Below the pieces are notes generated by a model. The model had not been told where the DNA came from. It searched no databases and saw nothing but the letters and a program-made list of their open reading frames with translations. The position numbers were made by a program, and so were the translations under genes. Source: Paractinoplanes tereljensis (GTDB taxonomy: Bacteria; Actinomycetota; Actinomycetes; Mycobacteriales; Micromonosporaceae). Taken from it: a stretch of DNA of 64,000 nt. Of this stretch, positions 1-8,994 are shown piece by piece. Location of the stretch: positions 124,001 to 188,000 of the forward strand of contig NZ_BOMY01000034.1 in assembly GCF_016862435.1 (NCBI RefSeq), in the 5' to 3' direction. Each line of letters begins with the position of its first letter. The stretch's first letter is position 1.

Positions 1-1681
1 TGACCGACGTGTGCAGGTGGGTCTGGCCGGCCGCCCACGCCTGGGCCGGGGCCAGGTCGGTGTGCGCGGCGGCCAGCAGCTCCGACCGGAACCCCGGGCC
101 CTGCCGGCGCATGGTGTCGCTGATCTGCCGTTCCAGCTGGGCGACCCGGTCGTCGGCGGCGGGTGGTGAGAACCCCTCGCCGACCTCGGCGGCGGCCGTG
201 CGGGCACTGCCCCGCAGCGGGACCTCCTTGAGGAACAACGCGACGAGGAAACCCAGCGCGGCGACCGGGACGACCCAGCGGAAGACGTAATCGATGCTCG
301 TCCCGTACGCGTCAATGATCGGGATGGCCACCGCGGCCGGCAGTTGCTGGAGCAACTCGGGGTTTTCGGCCGCGGCGGCGGTCGACGCCGACGCGCCGGA
401 GAGCGCGGCGGCCAGCTCGGGGGCGAGATGGTTGCCGTAGAGCGTGCCGAAGATGGCCGTGCCGAACGAGCTGCCCAGGGTGCGGAAGAAGGTGACGCCG
501 CTGGTGGCGGTGCCCAGGTCGGCGTACGGAACGGTGTTCTGCACGGCGATCGTGAGCACCTGCATGGACAGGCCGATGCCGAGACCGAGGACGAACATGT
601 AGAGCGACTCGAGCCAGGCGCTGGTGCCGCGGTGCATGGTCGACATCAGGAACAACCCGACCGCCATCACCGCGGCACCGACGATCGGGAAGATCCGGTA
701 GCGGCCGGTCCGGCTGATGAACGTGCCGGAGGCGATCGAGGTCAGGAACAGCCCGGCCACCATCGGCAGGGTGCGCACGCCGGACGCGGTCGCCGACACG
801 CCCTTGACGTACTGCAGGTAGGTCGGCAGGAAGGTCATCGCGCCGAGCATCGCGAAACCGACGATGAAGCTGAGCGTGGAGCAGACCGTGAAGACCGAGT
901 TGCGGAACAGCCGCATCGGCAACATGGGTTCCGGGGACCGCATCTCCACCAGCACGAACGCGGTCAGCAGCACGACCGCGGCGGCGAACAGACCCAGGAT
1001 CATCGGTGAGGACCAGTCGTACTGGTTGCCGCCCCAGGACAGCGCCAGGATCATGCTGGACGCGCCGGCCGCGATCAGCGCGATGCCCGGGTAGTCGACG
1101 ACCGGCTTGCCGTCCGCCCGCACCGACGGCAGATTCCGGGCCGACATGATCAGCACCACCACGGCCACCGGCACGTTCACGTAGAACGCCCACCGCCAGC
1201 TCAGATGGTCGGTGAACAGCCCGCCCAGGGTCGGCCCGACCACGGTGGTGACGCCGAAGACCGCGCCGAGCGCGCCCTGGTAGCGGCCCCGGTCGCGCAG
1301 CGGGATCACGTCGGCGATCAGCGCCATCGCCGTCACCATCAGGCCGCCCGCGCCGATCCCCTGCAGGATCCGGGCCGCGATCAGGAACAGCATGTCGTTG
1401 GCCAGCCCGCACAGCGCCGACCCGCCGATGAACACCACCGTGCTCACCTGGAACACCAGTTTGCGCCCGAACAGGTCGCCGAACTTGCCGGCCAGCACGG
1501 TCGCCACCGTCTCGGCCAGCAGGTAGGCGGTGACGACCCAGGACATGTGCCCGGCGCCGCCCAGGTCGGCCACGATCGTCGGCAGCGCGGTCGACACGAT
1601 CGTCTGGTCCAGGGCGGCCAGTAGCATGCCGAGCAGGATCGCGACGAAGACGGCGTTCATCTGCCGCCGGGTCAGGGTCAC
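1..1681 (-). CDS. MFS drug exporter, DHA2 (14-TM) type, 3' end outside window
   Basis: Proton-driven multidrug exporter of the EmrB/QacA (DHA2) branch of the major facilitator superfamily, acting in the cytoplasmic membrane. The first helix carries the family motif LDQTIVSTALPTIVADL, followed by a GRK loop (FGRKLVFQ) and an RxxQG-type signature (ARILQGIGAGG). Many hydrophobic helices follow for about 520 residues, then a charged C-terminal tail that runs off the left edge. I start it at a GTG at 1681 that overlaps the upstream gene's stop as GTGA; an ATG at 1660 is the alternative. It sits second in a two-gene unit with an EamA transporter, opposite a LysR regulator. Substrate unknown. Confidence 0.93.
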   Translation of the reverse strand, partial: MTLTRRQMNAVFVAILLGMLLAALDQTIVSTALPTIVADLGGAGHMSWVVTAYLLAETVATVLAGKFGDLFGRKLVFQVSTVVFIGGSALCGLANDMLFLIAARILQGIGAGGLMVTAMALIADVIPLRDRGRYQGALGAVFGVTTVVGPTLGGLFTDHLSWRWAFYVNVPVAVVVLIMSARNLPSVRADGKPVVDYPGIALIAAGASSMILALSWGGNQYDWSSPMILGLFAAAVVLLTAFVLVEMRSPEPMLPMRLFRNSVFTVCSTLSFIVGFAMLGAMTFLPTYLQYVKGVSATASGVRTLPMVAGLFLTSIASGTFISRTGRYRIFPIVGAAVMAVGLFLMSTMHRGTSAWLESLYMFVLGLGIGLSMQVLTIAVQNTVPYADLGTATSGVTFFRTLGSSFGTAIFGTLYGNHLAPELAAALSGASASTAAAAENPELLQQLPAAVAIPIIDAYGTSIDYVFRWVVPVAALGFLVALFLKEVPLRGSARTAAAEVGEGFSPPAADDRVAQLERQISDTMRRQGPGFRSELLAAAHTDLAPAQAWAAGQTHLHTSV

Positions 1682-2580
1682 CCCGCCAGTCTTGCGGCCT
1701 CCCTCTCGCTCGGGGCGTCGTTTTGATAAGTCGCGGCCGGCCGGGTGGACAGCCAGCAACCCGCGACGACCAGGGCGAAACCGGCCACCGTGCTCCAGCG
1801 CAGCGGCTCGTTCAGGAACAGCACGCCGAGGAACACCGCCACCACCGGGTTGAGGTAGGTGACCAGGCCGGCCCGGTTGGAGCCGGCCAGCGCGATCAGC
1901 CGGTAGAACGCCAGCAGGGCCACCGCCGTGCACAACACGCCGAGCAGGGCGAGAGCGGTCCAGGCCGAGGCGTGCACCGGCTCAGACGGCCAGGTCAGGA
2001 TCGCGAACGGGGCCAGCACGATCGCGGTGATCGCGGTGGTGCCACCGGCCAGGGCCTCCGGCGGCACGTCGGCCGCGCGCCGCTGGACCAGCATGGTCGC
2101 CACCGCGTAACTGATCGCGGCCAGCAGCACCATCCCGGCGCCCAGCAGCCCCAGCCGATCCCCCGACACATCCAGGCCGACCAGAACGGCAACCCCGGCA
2201 AAACCAAGGACCAGGCCGAGGGTACGCCCGCGGGTCAGCGGTTCGGTCCCGGACATCAGCAGCGCGATCACCACCGGCTCGACCGCGATCAGCAGCCCGG
2301 TCAGCGAGCTGGTGATGTGCACCTCGCCGTACGTGATCAGCAGGAACGGCCCGATGATGTGCACCGCCGCAAGCACCGACACCACTCCGATGCGCGCGCG
2401 CAGCGCGCCGAGCGTGCCCCGCACCGCCGCCACCGGCAGCAGCACCAGCGCCGCGATAAGGCCGCGCCCGGCCACCACGAACACCGGCGAGAGGTCCTCG
2501 ATGGCCAGCTTGATCAGGAAGTACGGGATGCCCCAGAGCACGGCGACCAGCAGGAACAGAAACCAGGCACGTCGATTCAC
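1678..2580 (-). CDS. EamA/DMT family transporter
   Basis: Ten-helix drug/metabolite transporter of the EamA (RhaT) family, 300 aa, the usual length. Two tandem EamA repeats are visible: the first begins MNRRAWFLFLLVAVLWGIPY, and the second begins near residue 150 (GLLGAGMVLLAAISYAVATML). A conserved late segment, LNPVVAVFLGVLFLNEPL, is typical of the family. Such proteins export amino acids, metabolites or drugs. It leads a unit with the MFS exporter, its TGA being overlapped by the exporter's GTG. The divergent LysR gene 71 bp away is the likely regulator. Confidence 0.92.
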   Translation of the reverse strand: MNRRAWFLFLLVAVLWGIPYFLIKLAIEDLSPVFVVAGRGLIAALVLLPVAAVRGTLGALRARIGVVSVLAAVHIIGPFLLITYGEVHITSSLTGLLIAVEPVVIALLMSGTEPLTRGRTLGLVLGFAGVAVLVGLDVSGDRLGLLGAGMVLLAAISYAVATMLVQRRAADVPPEALAGGTTAITAIVLAPFAILTWPSEPVHASAWTALALLGVLCTAVALLAFYRLIALAGSNRAGLVTYLNPVVAVFLGVLFLNEPLRWSTVAGFALVVAGCWLSTRPAATYQNDAPSEREAARLAG

Positions 2581-2602
2581 GGTTCCGAGCCTGCCGCCCT
2601 AT

Positions 2603-2633
2603 GGTGGTAAGCGGTAGTGGTGACTTACTCACC
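2603..2633. promoter_or_regulatory. Candidate LysR operator dyad
   Basis: In the 71-bp gap between the EamA start and the LysR start, GTAAG (2607-2611) and CTTAC (2624-2628) form an inverted repeat with a 12-bp spacer, bordered by GGTG and CACC. This is the size and position of a LysR-type site serving both divergent promoters. Inferred from symmetry only. Confidence 0.4.
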
Positions 2634-2651
2634 CCGTGTTAAGGAGAGCTG

Positions 2652-3566
2652 ATGATCGACGTGCGGCGGCTGGCCGTGCTGCGCGAGGTGGCCCGGCACG
2701 GCAGCTTCAACCGGGCCGCGGCCGCACTGCGGATCACCCCCTCGGCGGTGTCCCAGCAGATCAGCGCGCTCGAACGGGCCCTCGGCACGACCGTCGTGCG
2801 GCGCAGCACTCGCGGCGTCGAGCTCACCGAGGCAGGCCGGGTGCTGGCGTCGGCGAGTGACGCGATCACCGCCGAGCTGGCCAGCGCCGAGGAGGAGATC
2901 GCCCGGCTGGCCACCGCCCGCACCGAGCGGCTGACCGTGGCCACCTTCACCAGCGGCGGCCAGCGCCTGCTCCCGGCCGCCCTGCTGCGGTTCACCGCCG
3001 AGCATCCCGGCGTCGAGCTGACCGTCCTGGAGAACGAACCGGAGGACAGCCTGCCGCTGGTCCGCTCGGGCGCCGCCGACCTGGCCCTGGCCTACCACTT
3101 CGACGGCCCGCCCCCGGTCCGCCTGGGCGACCGGTCCGGCCTGACCTGGACCGTGCTGCTCGACGACCCGATGTGGATCGTGCTGCCGGCCGATCATCCG
3201 CAGGCCGGTCGCGAGTCGCTGGCCCTGGCTGACCTGGCCACCGAGCGCTGGGTGCACGGCTGCCTGGGCGTCGACACCCTGATGAACCACTACGCGGCCA
3301 TGTCCGGCTTCGAGGTCCGCACCGCCTGCCGCGGCACCGACTACGTCTTCGCCCAGTCACTGGTGCGGGCGGGCGTCGGGATCAGCCTGATCCCCCAGGT
3401 GGCGCTGACCGCCGACCGGGGCGGCCTGGCCACCGTCCCGCTGCGCCCGCCCGGCCCGTCCCGGTTCATCGGCATCGTCACCGCCGCCCGCCGCCCGCGC
3501 CCGCTGGCCACCGCCCTGATGGCGGCCCTGCAGGACACCGTTACCGGCCTGCCCCAACCAGCCTGA
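2652..3566 (+). CDS. LysR family transcriptional regulator
   Basis: Typical 304-aa LysR regulator. The N-terminal winged helix-turn-helix spans about residues 1-60 (FNRAAAALRITPSAVSQQIS), and the periplasmic-binding-like effector domain runs from about 88 to 300. The ATG at 2652 is preceded by AAGGAG at 2641-2646, which fixes the start. It is divergent from the EamA-MFS exporter unit, so the simplest reading is control of that efflux unit in response to an exported compound. The inducer cannot be read from sequence. Confidence 0.94.
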   Translation: MIDVRRLAVLREVARHGSFNRAAAALRITPSAVSQQISALERALGTTVVRRSTRGVELTEAGRVLASASDAITAELASAEEEIARLATARTERLTVATFTSGGQRLLPAALLRFTAEHPGVELTVLENEPEDSLPLVRSGAADLALAYHFDGPPPVRLGDRSGLTWTVLLDDPMWIVLPADHPQAGRESLALADLATERWVHGCLGVDTLMNHYAAMSGFEVRTACRGTDYVFAQSLVRAGVGISLIPQVALTADRGGLATVPLRPPGPSRFIGIVTAARRPRPLATALMAALQDTVTGLPQPA

Positions 3567-3660
3567 TTGCCACCCAGCGGCAACCCGGAGACCTCTGACC
3601 GATCGGGGCGCCGGCGCCGATCTCCCGTCCGCAGCGACGACGCGGTTCGAGGAGACACTG

Positions 3661-5283
3661 GTGAGCACTGAGACGGGTACGGCCGGGCGTGGCTTGCGGC
3701 GGCTGGTCGCCGATCGTCGGGTCGGGACGAAGATCGTGGCCGCGGTCGGGGTGGTGGCGTTGTTCGGCGTCGGCAACGGGCTGTTCGCCATCGCACGCCT
3801 GTCCGCCACGAACGAGCAGGTCAAGACCGGCTTCGTGATGAACCAGGAACTCAACACCGTCGGCAACCTGCGCGCCGCGGTCAACCGGACCTGGCTGGCC
3901 ATGGACGACTACATGCTGGCCGCCACCGCCGCCGAGCGCACCACCGCGCAGACCGCGATCACCACCGCCGAGGGCCAGGTCACCGAGTACGCGAAGGCCT
4001 ACCTGGCGTTCCCGATCGGAGCCGCCGGAACGGCCACCGTCACCTCGTTCCAGACCAGCTGGAAGCAGTACGAGACCCTGCTGGACAGCTCGCTGCTGCC
4101 GCTGGCCGCGAAGGGCGACCAGACCGCGCTGAAGGCGGTGCGCGCCGGCGACCTGGCGACCGTGATGAAGGCGGTCCGGGCCAACCTGACCAGCCTGGCC
4201 GACCAGACCGTGGCGGCCGGTGCCGCCGAGGCGGCCACCGCCGAGGCCCGCTACCAGACCACCCGGTGGTGGGTGATCGGCCTGCTGATCGCGGCCACCG
4301 TGATCGGCCTGGCCCTGGCCCTGGGCGTGGCCCGGCTGATCGTCCGGCCGCTCAGCCGCTGTGTGGCCGCCCTCGACCGGATCGCCGGCGGCGACCTGAC
4401 CGCGCGGGTCGAGGTCGACAGCAACGACGAGGTCGGCCGGATGTCCGCGACCCTCAACGACACCGCCGCCGCGATGGCCGGGATGGTCGGCCGGATCAAC
4501 ACCAGCTCGACGATGCTGGCCTCGGCGTCCGAGGAGCTCTCCGCGGTGTCGCTGCAGCTGTCGGCCTCCGCCGAGGAGACCGCGGTCCAGGTCGGCGCCG
4601 TCTCGGAGGCCGCCGGGCAGGTTTCCCGCAGCGTCAGCACAGTCTCGGCCGGGGCCGACGAGATGGGCATCTCGATCCGGGAGATCTCCAACAACGCCAA
4701 CGAGGCGGCCGGCGTGGCCGGCGACGCGGCCCGGGCCGCGGAGTCGACGAACGCCAGCGTGGCCCGGCTCGGTGAGGCCTCGGCCCAGATCGGCTCGGTG
4801 GTCGCGATGATCACCTCGATCGCCGAGCAGACCAACCTGCTCGCCCTGAACGCCACCATCGAGGCGGCCCGGGCCGGTGACGCCGGCAAGGGCTTCGCGG
4901 TGGTCGCGTCCGAGGTCAAGGACCTGGCCCAGGAGACCGCCCGGGCCACCCAGCAGATCACCGAGCAGGTCGCCGCGATCCAGGCCGAGAGCAGCACCGC
5001 GGTGATCGCCATCCAGCAGATCGGCGAGGTCATCGCGACGATCAACGACTACACCACGACGATCGCCGCCGCCGTCGAGGAGCAGACCGCCACCACCGGG
5101 GAGATCTCCCGCAGCGTCGCGCACGCGGCCGAGGGCTCGGTCAGCATCGCCGAGACGATCGCCGGGGTCGCCGAGGCGGCCAAGCACGTGACCGAGGGTG
5201 CCACCGAGACCCAGCAGACCGCCGCCGAACTGGCCGGCACCGCCGCCGAACTGCAGGCCACGGTGGCCACGTACCGCGTCTGA
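3661..5283 (+). CDS. Methyl-accepting chemotaxis protein
   Basis: Transmembrane chemoreceptor of 540 aa. An N-terminal helix (about 21-42) is followed by a four-helix-bundle ligand domain (about 45-195), a second helix (about 200-222), a HAMP domain (about 223-275) and a long cytoplasmic signalling coiled coil. The hairpin tip is recognisable as NLLALNATIEAARAGDAGKG, the CheA/CheW contact. GTG start at 3661 with GAGGAGAC upstream. No che or flagellar genes lie in the window, so it must work with a distant array. It is followed closely by a GGDEF-EAL gene on the same strand. Confidence 0.95.
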   Translation: MSTETGTAGRGLRRLVADRRVGTKIVAAVGVVALFGVGNGLFAIARLSATNEQVKTGFVMNQELNTVGNLRAAVNRTWLAMDDYMLAATAAERTTAQTAITTAEGQVTEYAKAYLAFPIGAAGTATVTSFQTSWKQYETLLDSSLLPLAAKGDQTALKAVRAGDLATVMKAVRANLTSLADQTVAAGAAEAATAEARYQTTRWWVIGLLIAATVIGLALALGVARLIVRPLSRCVAALDRIAGGDLTARVEVDSNDEVGRMSATLNDTAAAMAGMVGRINTSSTMLASASEELSAVSLQLSASAEETAVQVGAVSEAAGQVSRSVSTVSAGADEMGISIREISNNANEAAGVAGDAARAAESTNASVARLGEASAQIGSVVAMITSIAEQTNLLALNATIEAARAGDAGKGFAVVASEVKDLAQETARATQQITEQVAAIQAESSTAVIAIQQIGEVIATINDYTTTIAAAVEEQTATTGEISRSVAHAAEGSVSIAETIAGVAEAAKHVTEGATETQQTAAELAGTAAELQATVATYRV

Positions 5284-5324
5284 CCCTCGCTCATCCGGAT
5301 CGGCGGCATGCCGATCAGGATGGC

Positions 5325-7580
5325 GTGGGACAAATTCGGCTGGGTGCCCGGGTGCTGGTGGGCCTGGTGGTGCTGCTGCAGGTCATCGGGGTGGTCGTTC
5401 CCCACCTGCGGCCGGCACTGACGACGCTCTGCCTGCTGACCCTGCATCTGACCGGTGCGGTCTTCGCCCTCCGTGCGTCCCGGGGCGGAGACCGCATCGC
5501 GTGGCGGCTCGTCGCCGCGGGTGAGCTGCTGACCACCGCGGCCAACGCCGGCCTGGGCACGGCCCACGCGACCGGCCGGCCGGCGCTGTTCTGGGTCGGG
5601 TCGGCCTGCGGCATCGCGATGTACGTCTCGTTCGCGCTGGCCGCGTTCGCGTTCCCGGCCCAGCGGCTGCGCGGCTGGCAGCTCGCGGCGCTGGCCGGGG
5701 AGACCCTGGCGGTGCTGGGCTGCGGCTTCATGTACGTGTGGTTCCTCGTTCTGCAACCGCTGCTGAGCCGGGACACCGACTGGTCCCGGTGGCCGCTGCT
5801 TGTCGGTTTCCCGCTCGGTGACCTGCTGATGCTCACCGGGGTGGCGGCGGTGGTGCTGCGCGGCGGGCTGCACGCCCGTACCCTGCCGGTGGCCATGCTG
5901 GTCGCCGGCCTGGTCGCCTTCCTGCTCGGCGACGCGGCGTTCAACGCCGTCGGTTACGACGGCAACCACGCGGCCGGACCGCTGCCCGCCACCCTGTCGA
6001 TGCTGGTGGCCTCGGCCTGCGTCACCCTGGCCGCGATGTGGCAGTGCGCCGTCGCCGGCCCGGCCGACGACTCCGGGCCGCAGCGCCCGTGGACCGCCAC
6101 CTGGTTCTCCTACCTGCCGTACGGCGCGGTCGGGCTCAGCCTGGCCCTGATGGTCTTCGTGACCGTCCGGGACGGTCAGATCCGCACCTGGGGCGGCCTG
6201 GTCCTCGGCCTGACCGTGGTCACCGGCGGCGTCGCCATCCGGCAGGTCGTCTCGGTGCGGGACAGCCGCCAGCACGAGACGATGGACCCGCTGACCGGGC
6301 TGTCCAACCGGGTCGGCCTGGCCCGCCAGGCCACCCGCGCGCTGCGCCGGGCCGAACCGGTGGCCCTGCTGCTGATCGACCTCGACGGGTTCAAGGCGGT
6401 CAACGACACCCACGGTCACGGCGTCGGCGACCTGCTGCTGCTGGAGTTCGCCGCCACCCTGCGCCGCGACATCCGGGCCGGCGACGTAGCCTGCCGGATC
6501 GGCGGCGACGAGTTCGTGGTGCTGCAACGCGACGTCACCGGGGAGGCCGACGTGGTGGCGCTGGCCCGCCGCGTCCTGGCCACCGCCGCGAAGAGCCCGA
6601 TCCACGTCGACGGCCGGGCCATCACCGCCCGGGCGAGCATCGGCGCCGCGCTGGCCGCCGACGGCGACACCGCCGACGACCTGCGCCACCGCGCCGACAT
6701 CGCGATGTACCAGGCCAAGCGGGCCGGCACCCATGACGTGGTGGTCTACCAGCCCGGCATGCTCGACCGCCGGGCCGACGACGCCGCGCTCGGCGAGGAC
6801 CTGGAGGAGGCGGTCAGCAGCGGCCAGCTGCGCGTCCTCTACCAGCCGATGGTCGACCTGAGCTCCGGCCGGCCGGTCGGCGCCGAGGCCCTGGTCCGCT
6901 GGCACCATCCGCTGCGCGGCATCGTCTCCCCGCTGGACTTCATCCCGATCGCCGAACGCACCGGCGCGATCACCGGCGTCGGCCTGTACGTACTCGAACA
7001 AGCCTGCCGGATGGTGCAGACCTGGGCCGGCCACCCGTACGTGAGCGTCAACCTCTCGGCCCGCCAGCTGCAGGACCCGACCTTGGTCGGCTCGGTCCGC
7101 ACCGTCCTGGATCGAACAGCCCTGCCCCCGGACCGCCTGGTCCTGGAGATCACCGAGTCGGCGATCGTCGACGACCGGGTGGCCCTGCCCGCCCTGGAGG
7201 CGCTGCGCGCGCACGGCATCCGCATCGCCATCGACGACTTCGGCACCGGCTACTCGTCCCTGCAGTACCTGAGCCGCCTGCCGGTCGACATCCTCAAGAT
7301 CGACCGCAGCTTCGTCGCCGAACTGGACAACACCGGCCGCGGCTCGGCCATCACCGAGGCGGTGATCAGCCTGGCCCGCATCCTGGACATGACGACGGTC
7401 GCCGAAGGCATCGAAACCCCCGCCCAGGCCGCCGAACTACAGCGCCTGGGCTGCCGCACCGGCCAGGGCTACCTGTACGCGAAACCCCTGGCCGCCGACG
7501 ACGCCGAGCAGTACTTCACCCACCCTCAGCGGGTGCTCCTCCCACCCCCGATGACCAGCCCGTCGTCAAAGGCAAGATAG
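5325..7580 (+). CDS. Membrane GGDEF-EAL protein (cyclic di-GMP turnover)
   Basis: 751 aa. About eight hydrophobic segments form the N-terminal sensor (residues 5-310). A GGDEF domain follows with an intact GGDEF signature at about 393-397, and then an EAL domain with GAEALVRW, EITES, DDFGTGYSSL, KIDRSF and AEGIET. Both catalytic centres look complete, so it could make and degrade c-di-GMP; the net activity is unknown. GTG start at 5325. Its layout is nearly the same as the protein at 51.6-53.9 kb, suggesting paralogues. Confidence 0.94.
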   Translation: MGQIRLGARVLVGLVVLLQVIGVVVPHLRPALTTLCLLTLHLTGAVFALRASRGGDRIAWRLVAAGELLTTAANAGLGTAHATGRPALFWVGSACGIAMYVSFALAAFAFPAQRLRGWQLAALAGETLAVLGCGFMYVWFLVLQPLLSRDTDWSRWPLLVGFPLGDLLMLTGVAAVVLRGGLHARTLPVAMLVAGLVAFLLGDAAFNAVGYDGNHAAGPLPATLSMLVASACVTLAAMWQCAVAGPADDSGPQRPWTATWFSYLPYGAVGLSLALMVFVTVRDGQIRTWGGLVLGLTVVTGGVAIRQVVSVRDSRQHETMDPLTGLSNRVGLARQATRALRRAEPVALLLIDLDGFKAVNDTHGHGVGDLLLLEFAATLRRDIRAGDVACRIGGDEFVVLQRDVTGEADVVALARRVLATAAKSPIHVDGRAITARASIGAALAADGDTADDLRHRADIAMYQAKRAGTHDVVVYQPGMLDRRADDAALGEDLEEAVSSGQLRVLYQPMVDLSSGRPVGAEALVRWHHPLRGIVSPLDFIPIAERTGAITGVGLYVLEQACRMVQTWAGHPYVSVNLSARQLQDPTLVGSVRTVLDRTALPPDRLVLEITESAIVDDRVALPALEALRAHGIRIAIDDFGTGYSSLQYLSRLPVDILKIDRSFVAELDNTGRGSAITEAVISLARILDMTTVAEGIETPAQAAELQRLGCRTGQGYLYAKPLAADDAEQYFTHPQRVLLPPPMTSPSSKAR

Positions 7581-7659
7581 AAGCAAACCCTTTGCCGGTA
7601 CGGGCAACACCGCCGACAACCGCAATTCCCCCCAGTCGCCGTCGGTCACGAGCGCGAGC

Positions 7660-8175
7660 CTAGTTGTGCTGCTCAGGGAGTTCTGCGATGCCGAGGGCCT
7701 CGGCAAAGGCGAAGATCCCGTCGCCGAACGGACCGGGGCACTCCTCGAGCGCGGCCGCAAGTTGCCCAGAGCCGGCGAAGAGGCCGGCCTTCCCGGCCCA
7801 CACCAGCAGCCCGGCGAGGGCCTGACCGTTGAGCGGCTCGAAGCTGTCGCCGCCGTCGGTGACGAGGAGCCGGATCGTCTCCTCGCTGAGGTGGAAATCG
7901 ACGGTGTCACCGGCGGGATCGGCCGCCGTGGCCCAGGCACAGTCGCTGTCGAAGACCAACAGCGCGATGGCGGGTGCCACCGTCTCCAGCGCGAGGTCGT
8001 TGGCCAGGTCTTCCGGCGAGGTGTCGTCGACCGGGCCGAGGAAGCCGATCCGCCAGCCGCCGGCCCGCACGTTGTCGGTCACGGCCACGAACAGGTCGTC
8101 GACACACGCCAGCTCGTCGAGCCGGGTGTCGCCGGTGCGCGCGATGATGACAAGACCGGAGTAGCCCACGATCAC
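7660..8175 (-). CDS. Hypothetical protein (171 aa)
   Basis: Unrecognised soluble acidic protein, without signal peptide or membrane segment. It begins VIVGYSGLVIIARTGD and has a mixed alpha/beta composition. The GTG start at 8175 overlaps the stop of the upstream DUF4304-like gene as GTGA, and GGAAGG lies just upstream, so the two genes are very probably co-translated. A GTG at 8169 is an alternative start. Function unknown; partnership with the DUF4304-like protein is inferred from overlap only. Confidence 0.75.
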   Translation of the reverse strand: MIVGYSGLVIIARTGDTRLDELACVDDLFVAVTDNVRAGGWRIGFLGPVDDTSPEDLANDLALETVAPAIALLVFDSDCAWATAADPAGDTVDFHLSEETIRLLVTDGGDSFEPLNGQALAGLLVWAGKAGLFAGSGQLAAALEECPGPFGDGIFAFAEALGIAELPEQHN

Positions 8176-8828
8176 CCCTTCCGTTCGGCGGCACGCCGCT
8201 TGGCGAGTGCCACGATGTCGGCGTCCACGCTGTCGGGATCCACGCCGTCGGGATCGGAGTCGACAAAGTCCATGACTGCGTCCACGTCGCCGCGCTCGGC
8301 GTCCCGATAGGCGCGGATGAGGTCTGCGCTCCAATGCCCGTCCGGCCAGGCACCGGGCTGGTACCGCCCGGAGGCGAGCTGCTCGGCGCCGGCCCGGAGG
8401 GCGCGTTCGCGGTCCGCCTCGGCGGTGGCGAGCATCGTGTCGGTGTCACCCAGCCAGGTCTTCATGCGAGGCAGGTATTCCGCCAGCCAGGTCCGCACGA
8501 TGGTGGCGGCGTGTTCCACGTCGGCCTCCGTGGACAGCGAGAACGTATGGTCGGAAAACCCCACCAGGCGATGGTTCCAAACGCCGTGGTGTGGCATGGC
8601 GTCCCGGAGTGGATCGTCGCAGCAGTACCGAACGTACGGGGCGAGCAGTACCCCGGCGTTGATGAAGAACTCGACCTCTCCACGCAGCGCGGTGGTGCGC
8701 TGAATGTAGAGGGCGATGCCGTTGCCTTCGGGGTCGAAATACCGGAAGACCGGCCCGCGGCGGACAAATCCCGCGACTGCCAGTTCGGCTTCGAGGGGCC
8801 CGACGAACTGCCGCAGCAAGGGATTCAC
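8172..8828 (-). CDS. DUF4304-like protein
   Basis: 218-aa cytoplasmic protein resembling DUF4304. It starts with a helix and a GF-R-x(4)-F-R-Y-F pattern (AGFVRRGPVFRYFDPEGNGI), then beta strands (ALYIQR, VEFFINAGVLL). The C-terminal third is acidic with repeated D-P/S-D residues. The frame stays open upstream through the neighbouring SDR gene, but that part is antisense. I take the GTG at 8828 (VNPLLRQFVGP), where family similarity begins. Divergent from the SDR gene; the spacer between them holds the 60-bp tandem repeat. Confidence 0.72.
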   Translation of the reverse strand: MNPLLRQFVGPLEAELAVAGFVRRGPVFRYFDPEGNGIALYIQRTTALRGEVEFFINAGVLLAPYVRYCCDDPLRDAMPHHGVWNHRLVGFSDHTFSLSTEADVEHAATIVRTWLAEYLPRMKTWLGDTDTMLATAEADRERALRAGAEQLASGRYQPGAWPDGHWSADLIRAYRDAERGDVDAVMDFVDSDPDGVDPDSVDADIVALAKRRAAERKG

Positions 8829-8861
8829 GAGGCGGCATGGTACCGCCCCCCGGGCGAGGGC

Positions 8862-8994
8862 CTCATCTCCGGCGAGGGCCCACCGTCGTAGGAATGTATG
8901 GTCCGGGGCGTGCCGACACTTCTCATCTCCGGCGAGGGCCCACCGTCGTAGGAATGTATGGTCCGGGGCGTGCCGACACTTCTCATCTCCGGCG
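8862..8994. repeat. 60-bp perfect tandem duplication across a start region
   Basis: A 60-bp unit is present twice and begins a third time: CTCATCTCCGGCG recurs at 8862, 8922 and 8982, and every base between matches at period 60. The unit contains the translation start of the downstream SDR gene (ATG at 8958) and a duplicate ATG at 8898. Because 60 is a multiple of three, the upstream copy reads as a 17-codon mini-ORF (MVRGVPTLLISGEGPPS) ending at TAG 8949-8951, six bases before the real ATG. Confidence 0.97.

Noticed and set aside
312-1412. A 366-codon minus-strand frame inside the MFS gene
   Set aside because: It is an alternate frame of the exporter; the true frame shows DHA2 motifs and helices, this one is Arg/Asp-rich.
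5049-7214. A 721-codon antisense frame over the GGDEF-EAL gene
   Set aside because: The sense strand has intact GGDEF and EAL motifs; the antisense product is low-complexity Gln/Gly/Arg text.
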